Made by a program: the position numbers and the translations under genes. A DNA stretch of 64,000 nt, taken from assembly GCF_000421965.1 (NCBI RefSeq), contig NZ_ATAY01000093.1:22668-86667 (forward strand), given 5' to 3'. This DNA comes from Ruminiclostridium papyrosolvens C7 (GTDB lineage: Bacteria > Bacillota > Clostridia > Acetivibrionales > DSM-1351). Shown here in pieces: positions 35,205 to 43,897 of the stretch. The notes beneath the pieces are model-generated. The model had not been told where the DNA came from. It worked only from the letters and a program-made list of their open reading frames with translations, and made no database searches. Numbering within the stretch: the stretch's first letter is position 1; every line of letters starts with the position of its first letter.

Positions 35205-36668
35205 ATGAAAAAAGGAATTTCCTTTTTAGCATGTTTATCAATTTTTGTTTGTATTTTTGCAGCTGCAGGCTCTTTTGACACATCAGCTGCAACAACACCG
35301 GCTTTTATATACGGTGACGTTAATGGAGATAGGACAGTGGACGCTTTAGACCTTTCCTTAATGAAAATGTATTTACTCGGAACAATAACTACTTTCCCTA
35401 GTGATCAGGGAAAAAATGCCGCTGATGTTGATAAGAGCGGCTCTGTAGATTCACTTGATGTGTCAATGATTAAGAGATATCTTTTAGGTCAAGCAACTTT
35501 ACCTGACCCTGATGTTGACCAACCACCTGTTCTTGAACCCATAACAATTCCTGCATTTTCATCCTTACAGGCAAATGCAAAACTTCCTGATCCATTTATG
35601 TATAAGACTGGAGCCAAAAAAGGTACGCGTATTACAACAAAGAGTCAGTGGGAACAACGTCGTTATGAAATAAGCCAGTTGGCTCAGGCTTTTGAATACG
35701 GAGTAAAACCCGGTAAGCCAGAATCGGTTACTGCCTCATACAGCAGCAACAAGATTAATATAACTTGTAAACAAGGTAGTAAAACAATATCCTTTGCATG
35801 TTCAATACAATACCCCACTACAGGTAAGGCACCATATCCTGCAATGATAGGTGTAAACATGAATACTCTTAATACCAGTGAAATACTTAAACTGGGAGTT
35901 GCTTTGATTACTCTTCCTGCTGATGAAATTGCACAGGAAGTTGACGGGAGCTCAAGAGGAAAAGGAAAGTTTTTTGACCTTTACGGAAGTACATACGATG
36001 CGGGAGCATTGATTGCATGGGCATGGGGTGCTGACCGTCTTATTGATGCACTTGAAATGACACCTGCAGCAAATATAAATCCAACAAAATTAGGTGTAAC
36101 AGGCGGTTCACGAAACGGAAAAGGTGCACTTGCAATAGGTGCATTCGATGAGAGAATAGCTCTCACCATTCCTCAGGAATCTGGAAACGGAGGAGCGTCA
36201 GGATGGAGAACAGCTGATGCTCAGATGGCAGCAGGACAGAATGTTCAGACACTTTCAGAAATCGTTGGTGAGAACGTGTGGTTTGCAAAGGCTCTGAATC
36301 AATTTGTCAATAATACAACAAAACTTCCTTATGATCATCATGAAATAGAAGCCTTGTGTGCACCTCGTGGATTACTTGTATTAGAAAATCCTGATTTTGA
36401 GTGGCTTGGTAATCTAAGCTGCTGGAATACTGCAACAGCAGGACGAATGATATATCAGGCACTCGGAGTACAGGACAATATGGGTTACTCTTCAATAGGA
36501 GGACACGGACATTGTGTATTCCCTGCATCACAGCAGCCCGAAGTAACGGCATTTATTCAGAAATTCCTGCTGGGACAGAATGTAAGCACCAATGTATTCA
36601 GATCAGATAAAACTTATACTTTTGACAAAGCAAGATGGATTGATTGGACTGTTCCAAATCTTCAGTAA
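35205..36668 (+). CDS. Cellulosomal glucuronoyl esterase: N-terminal dockerin and CE15 domain
   Basis: Secreted enzyme predicted to cleave ester bonds between lignin alcohols and 4-O-methyl-glucuronic acid of xylan. A signal peptide (about 1-28) comes first. A type I dockerin (about 36-100) has two calcium loops, DVNGDRTVDALD and DVDKSGSVDSLD, each followed by a Leu/Tyr-rich helix. The AL and SL pairs match the Clostridium cellulolyticum cohesin code. The CE15 domain (about 115-470) has the serine motif GVTGGSRNGKGA near residue 300, a catalytic-His region GGHGHCVFP near 433 and an acidic segment LENPDFEWLG between them. The N-terminal dockerin is less usual than a C-terminal one. The gene stands alone between terminators. 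Confidence 0.9.
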   Translation: MKKGISFLACLSIFVCIFAAAGSFDTSAATTPAFIYGDVNGDRTVDALDLSLMKMYLLGTITTFPSDQGKNAADVDKSGSVDSLDVSMIKRYLLGQATLPDPDVDQPPVLEPITIPAFSSLQANAKLPDPFMYKTGAKKGTRITTKSQWEQRRYEISQLAQAFEYGVKPGKPESVTASYSSNKINITCKQGSKTISFACSIQYPTTGKAPYPAMIGVNMNTLNTSEILKLGVALITLPADEIAQEVDGSSRGKGKFFDLYGSTYDAGALIAWAWGADRLIDALEMTPAANINPTKLGVTGGSRNGKGALAIGAFDERIALTIPQESGNGGASGWRTADAQMAAGQNVQTLSEIVGENVWFAKALNQFVNNTTKLPYDHHEIEALCAPRGLLVLENPDFEWLGNLSCWNTATAGRMIYQALGVQDNMGYSSIGGHGHCVFPASQQPEVTAFIQKFLLGQNVSTNVFRSDKTYTFDKARWIDWTVPNLQ

Positions 36669-36695
36669 TTATCATTTTTAAGTATTTAATCTAAT

Positions 36696-36739
36696 AAAAG
36701 GCGTGGAGGATTAGAATATTCTTCATGCTTTTTATTTTT
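36696..36739 (+). terminator. Terminator after the esterase gene
   Basis: AAAAGGCGTGGAGGAT (36696-36711) pairs with ATTCTTCATGCTTTTT (36718-36733) using several G-U pairs, followed by a T-rich tail. Confidence 0.75.
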
Positions 36740-36765
36740 GACTAAAATAATTACCAAATAAAATC

Positions 36766-36793
36766 TTGACAAACGTAAAATATGTAATATAAT
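36766..36793 (+). promoter_or_regulatory. Consensus promoter of the Tad pilus operon
   Basis: TTGACA (36766-36771), 16 bases and TATAAT (36788-36793), both perfect sigma-A elements, about 78 bases before the first gene. It is the only clear promoter before 47461. Confidence 0.8.
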
Positions 36794-36870
36794 GGTTGTG
36801 TTACTAAATTCTATTTTGTTTTTGTCTTTATATTTTCTTTTAAAAATTTAAAATCTATTGGAGATATTTC

Positions 36871-37272
36871 ATGACACTCATAAAACTCTTAATTATTGAT
36901 GAGGACAATGAGTATTCAATCAGCTTATGCAATTTTCTTACTCATAGTTACTCAGAAACTTTTGCAGTATACTACTGCAAAGATCTCAATGACATTAATA
37001 ATAGTATAAAAAAGATTGACCCCAATGTTATACTTTCTTCAGAGAAATACTACTGTGAAATAAAAAACTATACTAATATTGATTTAATTCTATTATCGTC
37101 TTTAAAAAACCCCGAAACAACGATTAAGACTGATTACATATACAAATACAAAGATGTTAATCAAATTGCTCTTGAAATAATAAATATACATACCACTACA
37201 GGAAATAAAATATATAACACCGGGGGAAGAATACTAAAGTGGTTTCGGTTTTTTCAGCCGCCGGAAATGTAG
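36871..37272 (+). CDS. tadZ: TadZ/CpaE receiver-like N-terminal part (frame broken)
   Basis: A 133-codon frame starting LIKLLIIDEDNEYSISLCNFL, a receiver-like beta-alpha fold as found at the N-terminus of TadZ/CpaE pilus-localisation proteins. The conserved phosphorylation Asp is not evident (NVILSSEKYY), so it is probably an atypical receiver. The frame runs out of phase into the start of the ATPase part. With one more G in the G5 run (37222-37226) the text would read YNTGGKNTKVVSVFSAAG, joining both parts as in other TadZ proteins. Alternatively the genes are truly split and coupled. Confidence 0.7.
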   Translation: MTLIKLLIIDEDNEYSISLCNFLTHSYSETFAVYYCKDLNDINNSIKKIDPNVILSSEKYYCEIKNYTNIDLILLSSLKNPETTIKTDYIYKYKDVNQIALEIINIHTTTGNKIYNTGGRILKWFRFFQPPEM

Positions 37273-37988
37273 GTAAAACTTCATTGGCATTAGGAGTCAG
37301 CAGTATATGTTCATTCACCGGTCTATCAGTTTTTTACCTGAATTTGGAGCAATTCCAATCAACCAGTATCTTTTTTAACGACAATACTCAGTATTCCTTT
37401 TCTGATATTATATATTTTGCCAAGGAAAAGGATAAAAACCTTGTAACAAAAATTCCTGTTATCTGTTCCAGGGAAATTGATTCAGGTGTCCACTATTTTA
37501 GTCAGACAAACAACGTATTTGACATAAAAGAAATGCTGCCGGAGGATATTGATTTTATTGTTTCTGCTATTAAAGACTGTGGATATTATGACCTTGTAAT
37601 GATAGATATGGATTCACAACTTAATGAAAATACAATGAAGCTTTTTGAAAAGTCCGATGAAATTCTGTATGTTATAACAAAGGAAGAAAATTGTTTACAT
37701 AAAACTAAGTTATTTGTTGACAGCATAGATTTACTTTCAAAGAGCTATCAAAATAAAGCTTCCTTGAAAAATAAAATAAAATATATAGCAAACAAAGTAT
37801 CTCAACAGGCTCTCTTGTCTGATAAATTCTGTTTTGAGCAGGAGCTCATGTCCCAAATCCTTTACGATTCTGATTTCCCTTCTTTAAATAACCTTTCCAA
37901 ATTCAACGGAGAGCCTGAAATGATACTCAATTCATACAAAGACATAGCGGGAAGATATATTAAACATAACATGGAGGGTACGGTGTGA
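37239..37988 (+). CDS. tadZ: TadZ/CpaE MinD-like ATPase part
   Basis: MinD/ParA-like domain of TadZ, which places the Tad secretion machine at a cell site. The modified Walker A loop SAAGNVGKTSLAL begins almost at the start; the usual signature Lys of KGG is replaced by Ala-Gly-Asn. YYDLVMIDMDSQ is the Walker B-like strand, and DEILYVITKEENCLHKTKLF follows. If independent, translation starts at GTG 37239, eleven bases after GGGGGAAG, overlapping the receiver frame by 34 bases. Its stop overlaps the tadA start by four bases. Confidence 0.82.
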   Translation: MVSVFSAAGNVGKTSLALGVSSICSFTGLSVFYLNLEQFQSTSIFFNDNTQYSFSDIIYFAKEKDKNLVTKIPVICSREIDSGVHYFSQTNNVFDIKEMLPEDIDFIVSAIKDCGYYDLVMIDMDSQLNENTMKLFEKSDEILYVITKEENCLHKTKLFVDSIDLLSKSYQNKASLKNKIKYIANKVSQQALLSDKFCFEQELMSQILYDSDFPSLNNLSKFNGEPEMILNSYKDIAGRYIKHNMEGTV

Positions 37989-39220
37989 AACAAGAACTCA
38001 TCAATGAAATAAAAGCCTCAATTAATGAAAAAATTGACTTAAAGAGGAATTTCACAGACCACGAAATTAGTGAGTTAGTAGTCCGTACGGTATTAGACAA
38101 ATCCAAACAAGTTTTTCTGAATACGGTTGACAAAAAACAAATAATAGAATCCGTTTTTAATTCTCTGCGCAGGCTGGATATATTACAGCCCATTCTCGAT
38201 GATAATCAGGTAACAGAAATAATGATAAACGGCCCTAACAATATATTTGTTGAAAAGAAAGGAAAAATAAGCCGCCTTGAAATTTCCTTTGAATCACAGC
38301 AAAAGTTGGAAGATATTATACAGATAATGGTAACAACGGCAAACAGGACAGTAAACGAATCAAATCCTATTGTTGATGCCAGATTAAAGGATGGGTCAAG
38401 GCTTAATGTAGTACTTCCGCCTATTGCATTGAATGGCCCTATTGTAACTATTAGAAAATTCCCCGGGAAACCAATTGATATGGAAAGTCTTGTTGAATTA
38501 GGCTCTTTGACCGTTCAGGCAGCAGCGGCACTAAAAATGCTGGTAACGGCAAAATATAATATCTTTGTAGCAGGTAGTACCGGCTCCGGAAAGACAACTT
38601 ATCTCAATGCACTTTCAAACTATATACCAGAAGATGAAAGAATAATAACCATAGAAGATTCTGCGGAACTCCAAATAACAAATATATCAAATCTTGTGAG
38701 TCTTGAAACCAGAAATGTGAATGTAGAGGGAAGAGGAGAAATAACTATTAAAAATCTTATAAAAACAGCCTTACGCATGAGACCAAATCGTATAATCGTT
38801 GGAGAAGTAAGGGGTGAGGAAGCAATAGATATGCTGGCTGCTATGAATACGGGGCATGACGGATCACTTAGTACAGGACATGCAAATTCTAGTCAAGATA
38901 TGTTTTCACGACTGGAAACAATGATTCTGAGTGCTGCAACTTTGCCATTGGAGGCTGTTAGAAAACAGATAGCCTCAGCGATAGATATTATTATATTTCT
39001 TTCAAGGCTTAGGGATGGTTCCAGACGTACAATGGAGATTTCAGAAGTATTAGGAATAGAAAATGGATTAATAAAACTAAACCCGCTTTTTATGTTTGAA
39101 GAAACAATTCAAAAAGATCAAAAAGCCATTAATACTGTATCAGGAAGCTTGAAAAGAACATTAAATCCATTAATTAATAAACATAAAATGATAAATTCGG
39201 GGATTTACGATGGTTTTTAG
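37985..39220 (+). CDS. tadA: TadA/CpaF secretion ATPase
   Basis: Hexameric cytoplasmic ATPase powering Flp pilus assembly. The N-terminal region (ILQPILDDNQVTEIMINGPNNIFVE) is typical of CpaF. GSTGSGKTTYLNAL is the Walker A loop near residue 200. The Asp/Glu box is RIITIEDSAELQ, and RPNRIIVGEVRGEEAIDML is Walker B with the conserved Arg region. DGSLSTGHANSSQDMFSRLETM follows. Length 411 residues. GTG 37985 lies inside the preceding stop (GTGA overlap), behind GGAGGG (37974-37979), so translation is coupled. Confidence 0.94.
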   Translation: MKQELINEIKASINEKIDLKRNFTDHEISELVVRTVLDKSKQVFLNTVDKKQIIESVFNSLRRLDILQPILDDNQVTEIMINGPNNIFVEKKGKISRLEISFESQQKLEDIIQIMVTTANRTVNESNPIVDARLKDGSRLNVVLPPIALNGPIVTIRKFPGKPIDMESLVELGSLTVQAAAALKMLVTAKYNIFVAGSTGSGKTTYLNALSNYIPEDERIITIEDSAELQITNISNLVSLETRNVNVEGRGEITIKNLIKTALRMRPNRIIVGEVRGEEAIDMLAAMNTGHDGSLSTGHANSSQDMFSRLETMILSAATLPLEAVRKQIASAIDIIIFLSRLRDGSRRTMEISEVLGIENGLIKLNPLFMFEETIQKDQKAINTVSGSLKRTLNPLINKHKMINSGIYDGF

Positions 39221-39231
39221 GAGGAATATCA

Positions 39232-39975
39232 GTGGTTGACTATAACGAGTATTCAATTACGTTGCAAATGAAATTATTATATGCACTATCGGCTGCAGCG
39301 GTTGCTTTTGCCGTTTCTTACCTGTTTTACAGGAGCATTATCATTTCCATGGTAGTAAGCCCGTTAGGTATATTTTACTTGAAGTACAAAAGAAAACAGA
39401 TAATACATAAAAGAAAAAGAGAACTTAATTTGCAGTTTAAAGATTTGCTCATATCTCTATCATCCTCTTTGTCAGCAGGGAAACCCTTGGAAAAGTCTTT
39501 TGTAGGAGCTCTTTCAGACCTCTATGTTTTATATCCCAGTGATGATGCACATATAGTACGGGAAACGAAAATAATTATAAATAAGCTATCTCTGAATGTA
39601 AGTATCGAAGATGCAATTTCAGACTTTGCAGACCGTTCTGAATTAGATGACATAAAAAACTTTTCAGATGTAATTATAATATGCAAAAGGGCTGGTGGAA
39701 ATCTGGTTGAAGCAATTAAAAATTCATCAAGAATAATAAGTGAAAAAATTGAGATGACACAAGAAATAGAAACATTACTTTCATCCAGAAAATTTGAACA
39801 GAAAATTTTAAATGTTATGCCAATTGCAATGATGTTTATTTTGTCAACAACTGCAGCAGAATATATAAAGCCGGTATTTGTCACTGCTACAGGCAGGATA
39901 TCCGTAACACTGTGTCTGATTCTTCTGTTAACTGCATATTTGATTTCAAATAAAATAATGAATATAAAATTGTGA
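39232..39975 (+). CDS. tadB: TadB inner-membrane platform protein
   Basis: Type II/IV secretion system F-domain protein forming the inner membrane platform with TadC. The 247-residue protein has two N-terminal helices, a cytoplasmic helical domain (LNLQFKDLLISLSSSLSAGKPLEKSF; VIIICKRAGGNLVEAIKNSS), and two C-terminal helices. GTG 39232 follows AGGAGGA. It is 11 bases after tadA and six bases before tadC. Confidence 0.88.
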   Translation: MVDYNEYSITLQMKLLYALSAAAVAFAVSYLFYRSIIISMVVSPLGIFYLKYKRKQIIHKRKRELNLQFKDLLISLSSSLSAGKPLEKSFVGALSDLYVLYPSDDAHIVRETKIIINKLSLNVSIEDAISDFADRSELDDIKNFSDVIIICKRAGGNLVEAIKNSSRIISEKIEMTQEIETLLSSRKFEQKILNVMPIAMMFILSTTAAEYIKPVFVTATGRISVTLCLILLLTAYLISNKIMNIKL

Positions 39976-39981
39976 GGTATT

Positions 39982-40866
39982 ATGTTATTGATTTTGACTG
40001 GAATTGCATTGATTGTTTACATAATAGCTTTTTTCATTATATTAATTAAAAACTATCAAGATTACTCTAAATACTGTGGTGTTTTAAATTCAAAGGAGTA
40101 CCCGCTAAAAAGCTTGCTGCCTTTGGGGCTGTATATATTGGATAAATTCTGTTATTCCTTTAATTCGGCGTATGACAGAAGGACTATAGGAAGGATTAGT
40201 GAAATATACGGACAGGAATATTCAGCATTTTATATACGAATATTTCATGCAAAGAAAATTATACTTATGGCTTTAATTATTCCTGGTGAATTACTTGTGG
40301 GGATTTTATCTGATTACCAGGCGGTATTTAGTATTTACACAACGTTATTATTCGGAATAATGATATTTCTGGATGACACCAGACTGACTAGTCGGATTAA
40401 AAAACGTCGTTTGGAAATACAGTTGGAGTTTCCTGATTTTATTAATAAACTCACCTTATTACTTAATGCAGGATTGACAATGTCCAAGGCCTGGGAAAAA
40501 ATTTCTTTAGACAGCAAAAAGAAGTGTGCTTTCTATAAAGAAGTGGAGAAAACAGTATCTCAACTAAAAACAGGTGTAAGCGAATCAGAAGCATTCGGAG
40601 AATTTGCAAAAAGGTTAAAAACACCTGAAATATCAAGAGTTATGTCATCAATTATTCAGAATACAAAAAAAGGAGGGAACGAACTTGTACTGACATTAAA
40701 GCTTCAGTCAAATGAAAGTTGGGAATTACGAAAAAATGTAGTAAGGAGACTTGGAGAGGAAGCTTCTACAAAGCTTCTGTTTCCCATGATGATTATGTTT
40801 TTTGCAATAATTATCATTGTAATTACACCTGCATTAATATCTATGCAGGGAATATCTAATTTTTAG
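39982..40866 (+). CDS. tadC: TadC inner-membrane platform protein
   Basis: Second F-domain platform protein, 294 residues. An N-terminal membrane helix comes first, then a further hydrophobic pair around 90-125. The conserved cytoplasmic domain is LEIQLEFPDFINKLTLLLNAGLTMSKAWEKI and SIIQNTKKGGNELVLTLK. RRLGEEASTKLLFPMMIMFFAIIIIVI follows as the last helix, a typical TadC ending. The gene order tadA-tadB-tadC is the standard one. Confidence 0.88.
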   Translation: MLLILTGIALIVYIIAFFIILIKNYQDYSKYCGVLNSKEYPLKSLLPLGLYILDKFCYSFNSAYDRRTIGRISEIYGQEYSAFYIRIFHAKKIILMALIIPGELLVGILSDYQAVFSIYTTLLFGIMIFLDDTRLTSRIKKRRLEIQLEFPDFINKLTLLLNAGLTMSKAWEKISLDSKKKCAFYKEVEKTVSQLKTGVSESEAFGEFAKRLKTPEISRVMSSIIQNTKKGGNELVLTLKLQSNESWELRKNVVRRLGEEASTKLLFPMMIMFFAIIIIVITPALISMQGISNF

Positions 40867-40908
40867 AAAATTAATTTTAAGCCGTATTCACGGATAAGGA
40901 GGAATAAT

Positions 40909-41118
40909 ATGATTGCAGCATTAAAAAGATTTATAAGAGAAGAAGATGGTATGGGAACGGTTGAAGTTATTATTATCATCGCTGTTCTTGTGGGTGTAGC
41001 TTTGCTTTTCAGAAAACAACTGATTACCTTTGTAAATGGTATAATAAAAAATCTTTTTCCGGATGCAAGCAAGCTTGAGGATAACAGGAATGGTGCTGAT
41101 ATAAAGCTTGTAGGTTAG
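40909..41118 (+). CDS. flp: Flp-type major pilin (Flp1-like)
   Basis: A 69-residue prepilin. The leader MIAALKRFIREEDG is followed by MGTVEVIIIIAVLVGVALLF. Cleavage after the Gly puts Glu at position +5, the rule for type IVb prepilins, followed by a hydrophobic helix that would form the filament core. The C-terminal tail is short and polar. GGAGGAA stands before ATG 40909. It is the only obvious major subunit in the operon. Confidence 0.85.
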   Translation: MIAALKRFIREEDGMGTVEVIIIIAVLVGVALLFRKQLITFVNGIIKNLFPDASKLEDNRNGADIKLVG

Positions 41119-41128
41119 GTATATCATT

Positions 41129-41725
41129 ATGAAAAATACTAAAGGCAGTTTTACTGTTGAAGCTTCACTGGTTTTTTCTTTAGTTTTTCTTATGGTGGCT
41201 GCATTTGTATACATATTTGTAATTATGTATCAATATGTGAATATACAAAGCATAGCCGATGAAGCTGTGACCAAAGGGGCTTACTATTATGTTAATCAAA
41301 CAGGAGAAAAGTACAGTTCATATAAAATAAATGAACTGTACTGGAGAATTTATGATACAAATAAAAATGAAAAAATATCCGGGATTAGTAATTATGTAAA
41401 TAAATTATTGGACAAGTCTATTCTTCCCACTGAAAAAAATATCTCTGTAAATACAAATAACAAAATTCTTATGAAAAATCTTCAAATAGAAATTCAAGAG
41501 ATATATCCGCTCCCTGTGGGTAACATGTTTGATATTTTCGGTCTGTCTCCGGTACTAAGTCTTAAGGCTGTGGCTACTTCTCCACTGGACGACAATGCAG
41601 AATTTATAAGAAACATGGATATTGTGAAAGACATGCGTAATTGTATTCAAAACAGCGATAACAAATGGATTGGAGAGGATTCACAGATGGAAGACATAAT
41701 TGAAAAACTGTTGAAGAAAAAATAA
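41129..41725 (+). CDS. tadE: TadE-like minor pseudopilin
   Basis: A 198-residue pseudopilin. The short basic leader MKNTKG is followed by SFTVEASLVFSLVFLMVAAFVYIFV, again with Thr-Val-Glu at +3 to +5 after the predicted cleavage Gly. The rest is an extracytoplasmic domain with EIQEIYPLPVGNMFDIFG. ATG 41129 lies 10 bases after the pilin stop. It probably caps or initiates the pilus; that is by analogy to TadE/TadF. Confidence 0.8.
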   Translation: MKNTKGSFTVEASLVFSLVFLMVAAFVYIFVIMYQYVNIQSIADEAVTKGAYYYVNQTGEKYSSYKINELYWRIYDTNKNEKISGISNYVNKLLDKSILPTEKNISVNTNNKILMKNLQIEIQEIYPLPVGNMFDIFGLSPVLSLKAVATSPLDDNAEFIRNMDIVKDMRNCIQNSDNKWIGEDSQMEDIIEKLLKKK

Positions 41726-41735
41726 AGGAGAAATT

Positions 41736-43883
41736 ATGGTGGGACATCATAAAACTAAAGGTGCAATAACTGTATTTTTAAGCATAGTTTTGTCTGCTGT
41801 ATTTCTGGTTATGGGAACATTTACTGATGGAGCCAGACTCAGGCTTGCTCATTCACATGTGCAAAGGGCAAATAAATCTGCCCTTTCCTCAGTACTCGGA
41901 AATTATAACAATGAACTAAAAGATGAGTATGGACTTTTTGGAGTTTATTTGGATGAGGACTCAATACAGGAAACTTTTGAAGAGTATTTCCGAAAAAACC
42001 TTGGTATTGTAGGTGAAGGAAAATCTATGTTTGATTTTTGTATAGATGACATTAAGCTTGATAATCCATACAGTCTTGAGAATAAAGATGTATTCGATAA
42101 ACAGATAATGGAATTTATGAAATACAGGGCACCTTACGAATTGGCAACAGAACTTATTGAAAAGGTAAAAGGAATCAAGAACATTTCAAAAGGGTCAAAT
42201 ATATACAGTCGGAAAATGCAGACAGACAAACATGCAGCTGAAATAGGAGAAATACAGCTTTTACTTGAGAACAAAACAAAGAGAATAAATGAATTAAATT
42301 TGCCGGCTCAATTATCGATACTTAAAAATGATTTAAAAAATCAAAATGAAATTCTAAACGAAAAAAATAAAAGTTTACAAAATCTCGAAATTGCTTTTAA
42401 TAGTGAAACTGATATAAAGAAAAAACAGGATATAGGAAAATTACTCTATAATGGACGGGAGGAAATCCAAAGTATAAATATCACAAAAAATAATATAAAA
42501 GGCAGTATTCTTCAGGGTATAAATGAGTTTAAAACACTAAATTCAGAAGCTGTTTCCGCAGCTGATGCTATTACAGATAAGAAGAAAGTACTCTGCGACA
42601 GGATTAACGGGGAATTGAAACAACTGGAAGAAAGTTATGAGGGAATCTCTGAGCTTCAGAATTCTTATAAAAACAGCATGAATGAGATGAAAAGCTTGGT
42701 GGGACAAGACAATTCAGACACGCTGCTGGATAGCTTCAATCAGAATATTGAAAATTGCAATAAAGTTTTAAACTCTGCGGATAGAGAAGAAGAATTTCTA
42801 TATTCACTTGATAAATTTTCAGCCACCGATATCTCAAAGTACTCATTTGGTAAAACACAAGCTTCCTATTCAAATGATAAGGACAACCGTAAAATAGCCT
42901 CAAAAGCGCTAAAGGATACGTTTGAAACGGACGGAGATTCTAAAAAAATACCTCAGAACCTGCTAGAGTACCTGCCCTCACAAAAGTCCGGTTTACAAGA
43001 GGAAACCGAAGCTCGAACTTGGGATAGTATGGATTTTGAAGATGAAAGCTGTGCGGTAGATAATTTCGATTATATTGCAGAGAAAGACAATATTTTAAGT
43101 AACATAATTAATAAAATATCAGAAGAACTTTTCTTTAACGAATACATTATGGGAACCTTTAAGCATGGTGTACCCATTTTGAAAGGTCAGACGGAGAAAG
43201 ATGCTTACAATTTAAGATCAAAAGATAAATCAAAGACAACATCGTTTTTTACAAACTTTGAGGTGGAATACATAATAAACGGTCATAAGGATGAAGCAGT
43301 AAATTCAATGCTAACAAAATCAGAAATAATGGCAATACGACTCATTGCAAATGTGCTTAACATATATGCTGACAGTTCAAAAACTACAAGGGTTACAAGT
43401 CTCGCAGCAGCATTAAGTGTCTGGTGCGCCGGTCTGTCAACTCCACTGATTCAAACAATGCTGATTTTTTCATGGGCTACCTTCGAAGCGCTGTATGACA
43501 TTAACATACTAGAAAAAGGAGGAAAGGTCGCACTGTTTAAGACAAATGATGAATGGATGACCGATATTTCAGGAGCTGTAGTAAAAAAAGAAGCAAATAA
43601 AGCTGACAATGACACCTTATGCCTTAGTTATCAGGATTATTTAAAAATATTTCTTGTGACTCTGAATAAAGACAAAAAGCTTACCAGGGTGCAGGACCTT
43701 ATCCAGCTAAATAAAAGTGTTAAAAGTCCGGGATTCCTTCTGGAAGATTGCAAAGTATTTTTAAAAGCTGATACCAAGGTTTCCATAAAAAATCTCTTTG
43801 TTTCATTTCCAATGTTTACTGCTGATTCTAGAAGAAACATTAGTCGGTCATATATTAATGAAAGTATGTACCTTGGGTACTAA
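41736..43883 (+). CDS. DUF5702-like Tad-associated protein (TadG analogue)
   Basis: Large 715-residue protein with an N-terminal leader and helix KGAITVFLSIVLSAVFLVMGTFTDGARL. It resembles the pseudopilin leaders (G-x-x-T-V) but has Phe instead of Glu at +5, so cleavage by the prepilin peptidase is doubtful. A long external part follows, with coiled-coil-rich sequence (about 165-330) and a compact C-terminal domain. A few hydrophobic residues near 560-600 may touch the membrane (VTSLAAALSVWCAGLSTPLIQTML). The placement matches TadG-type proteins of Tad loci, and the N-terminus matches DUF5702. Function not known. Confidence 0.7.
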   Translation: MVGHHKTKGAITVFLSIVLSAVFLVMGTFTDGARLRLAHSHVQRANKSALSSVLGNYNNELKDEYGLFGVYLDEDSIQETFEEYFRKNLGIVGEGKSMFDFCIDDIKLDNPYSLENKDVFDKQIMEFMKYRAPYELATELIEKVKGIKNISKGSNIYSRKMQTDKHAAEIGEIQLLLENKTKRINELNLPAQLSILKNDLKNQNEILNEKNKSLQNLEIAFNSETDIKKKQDIGKLLYNGREEIQSINITKNNIKGSILQGINEFKTLNSEAVSAADAITDKKKVLCDRINGELKQLEESYEGISELQNSYKNSMNEMKSLVGQDNSDTLLDSFNQNIENCNKVLNSADREEEFLYSLDKFSATDISKYSFGKTQASYSNDKDNRKIASKALKDTFETDGDSKKIPQNLLEYLPSQKSGLQEETEARTWDSMDFEDESCAVDNFDYIAEKDNILSNIINKISEELFFNEYIMGTFKHGVPILKGQTEKDAYNLRSKDKSKTTSFFTNFEVEYIINGHKDEAVNSMLTKSEIMAIRLIANVLNIYADSSKTTRVTSLAAALSVWCAGLSTPLIQTMLIFSWATFEALYDINILEKGGKVALFKTNDEWMTDISGAVVKKEANKADNDTLCLSYQDYLKIFLVTLNKDKKLTRVQDLIQLNKSVKSPGFLLEDCKVFLKADTKVSIKNLFVSFPMFTADSRRNISRSYINESMYLGY

Positions 43884-43897
43884 AGGAGGGGCTTTGT

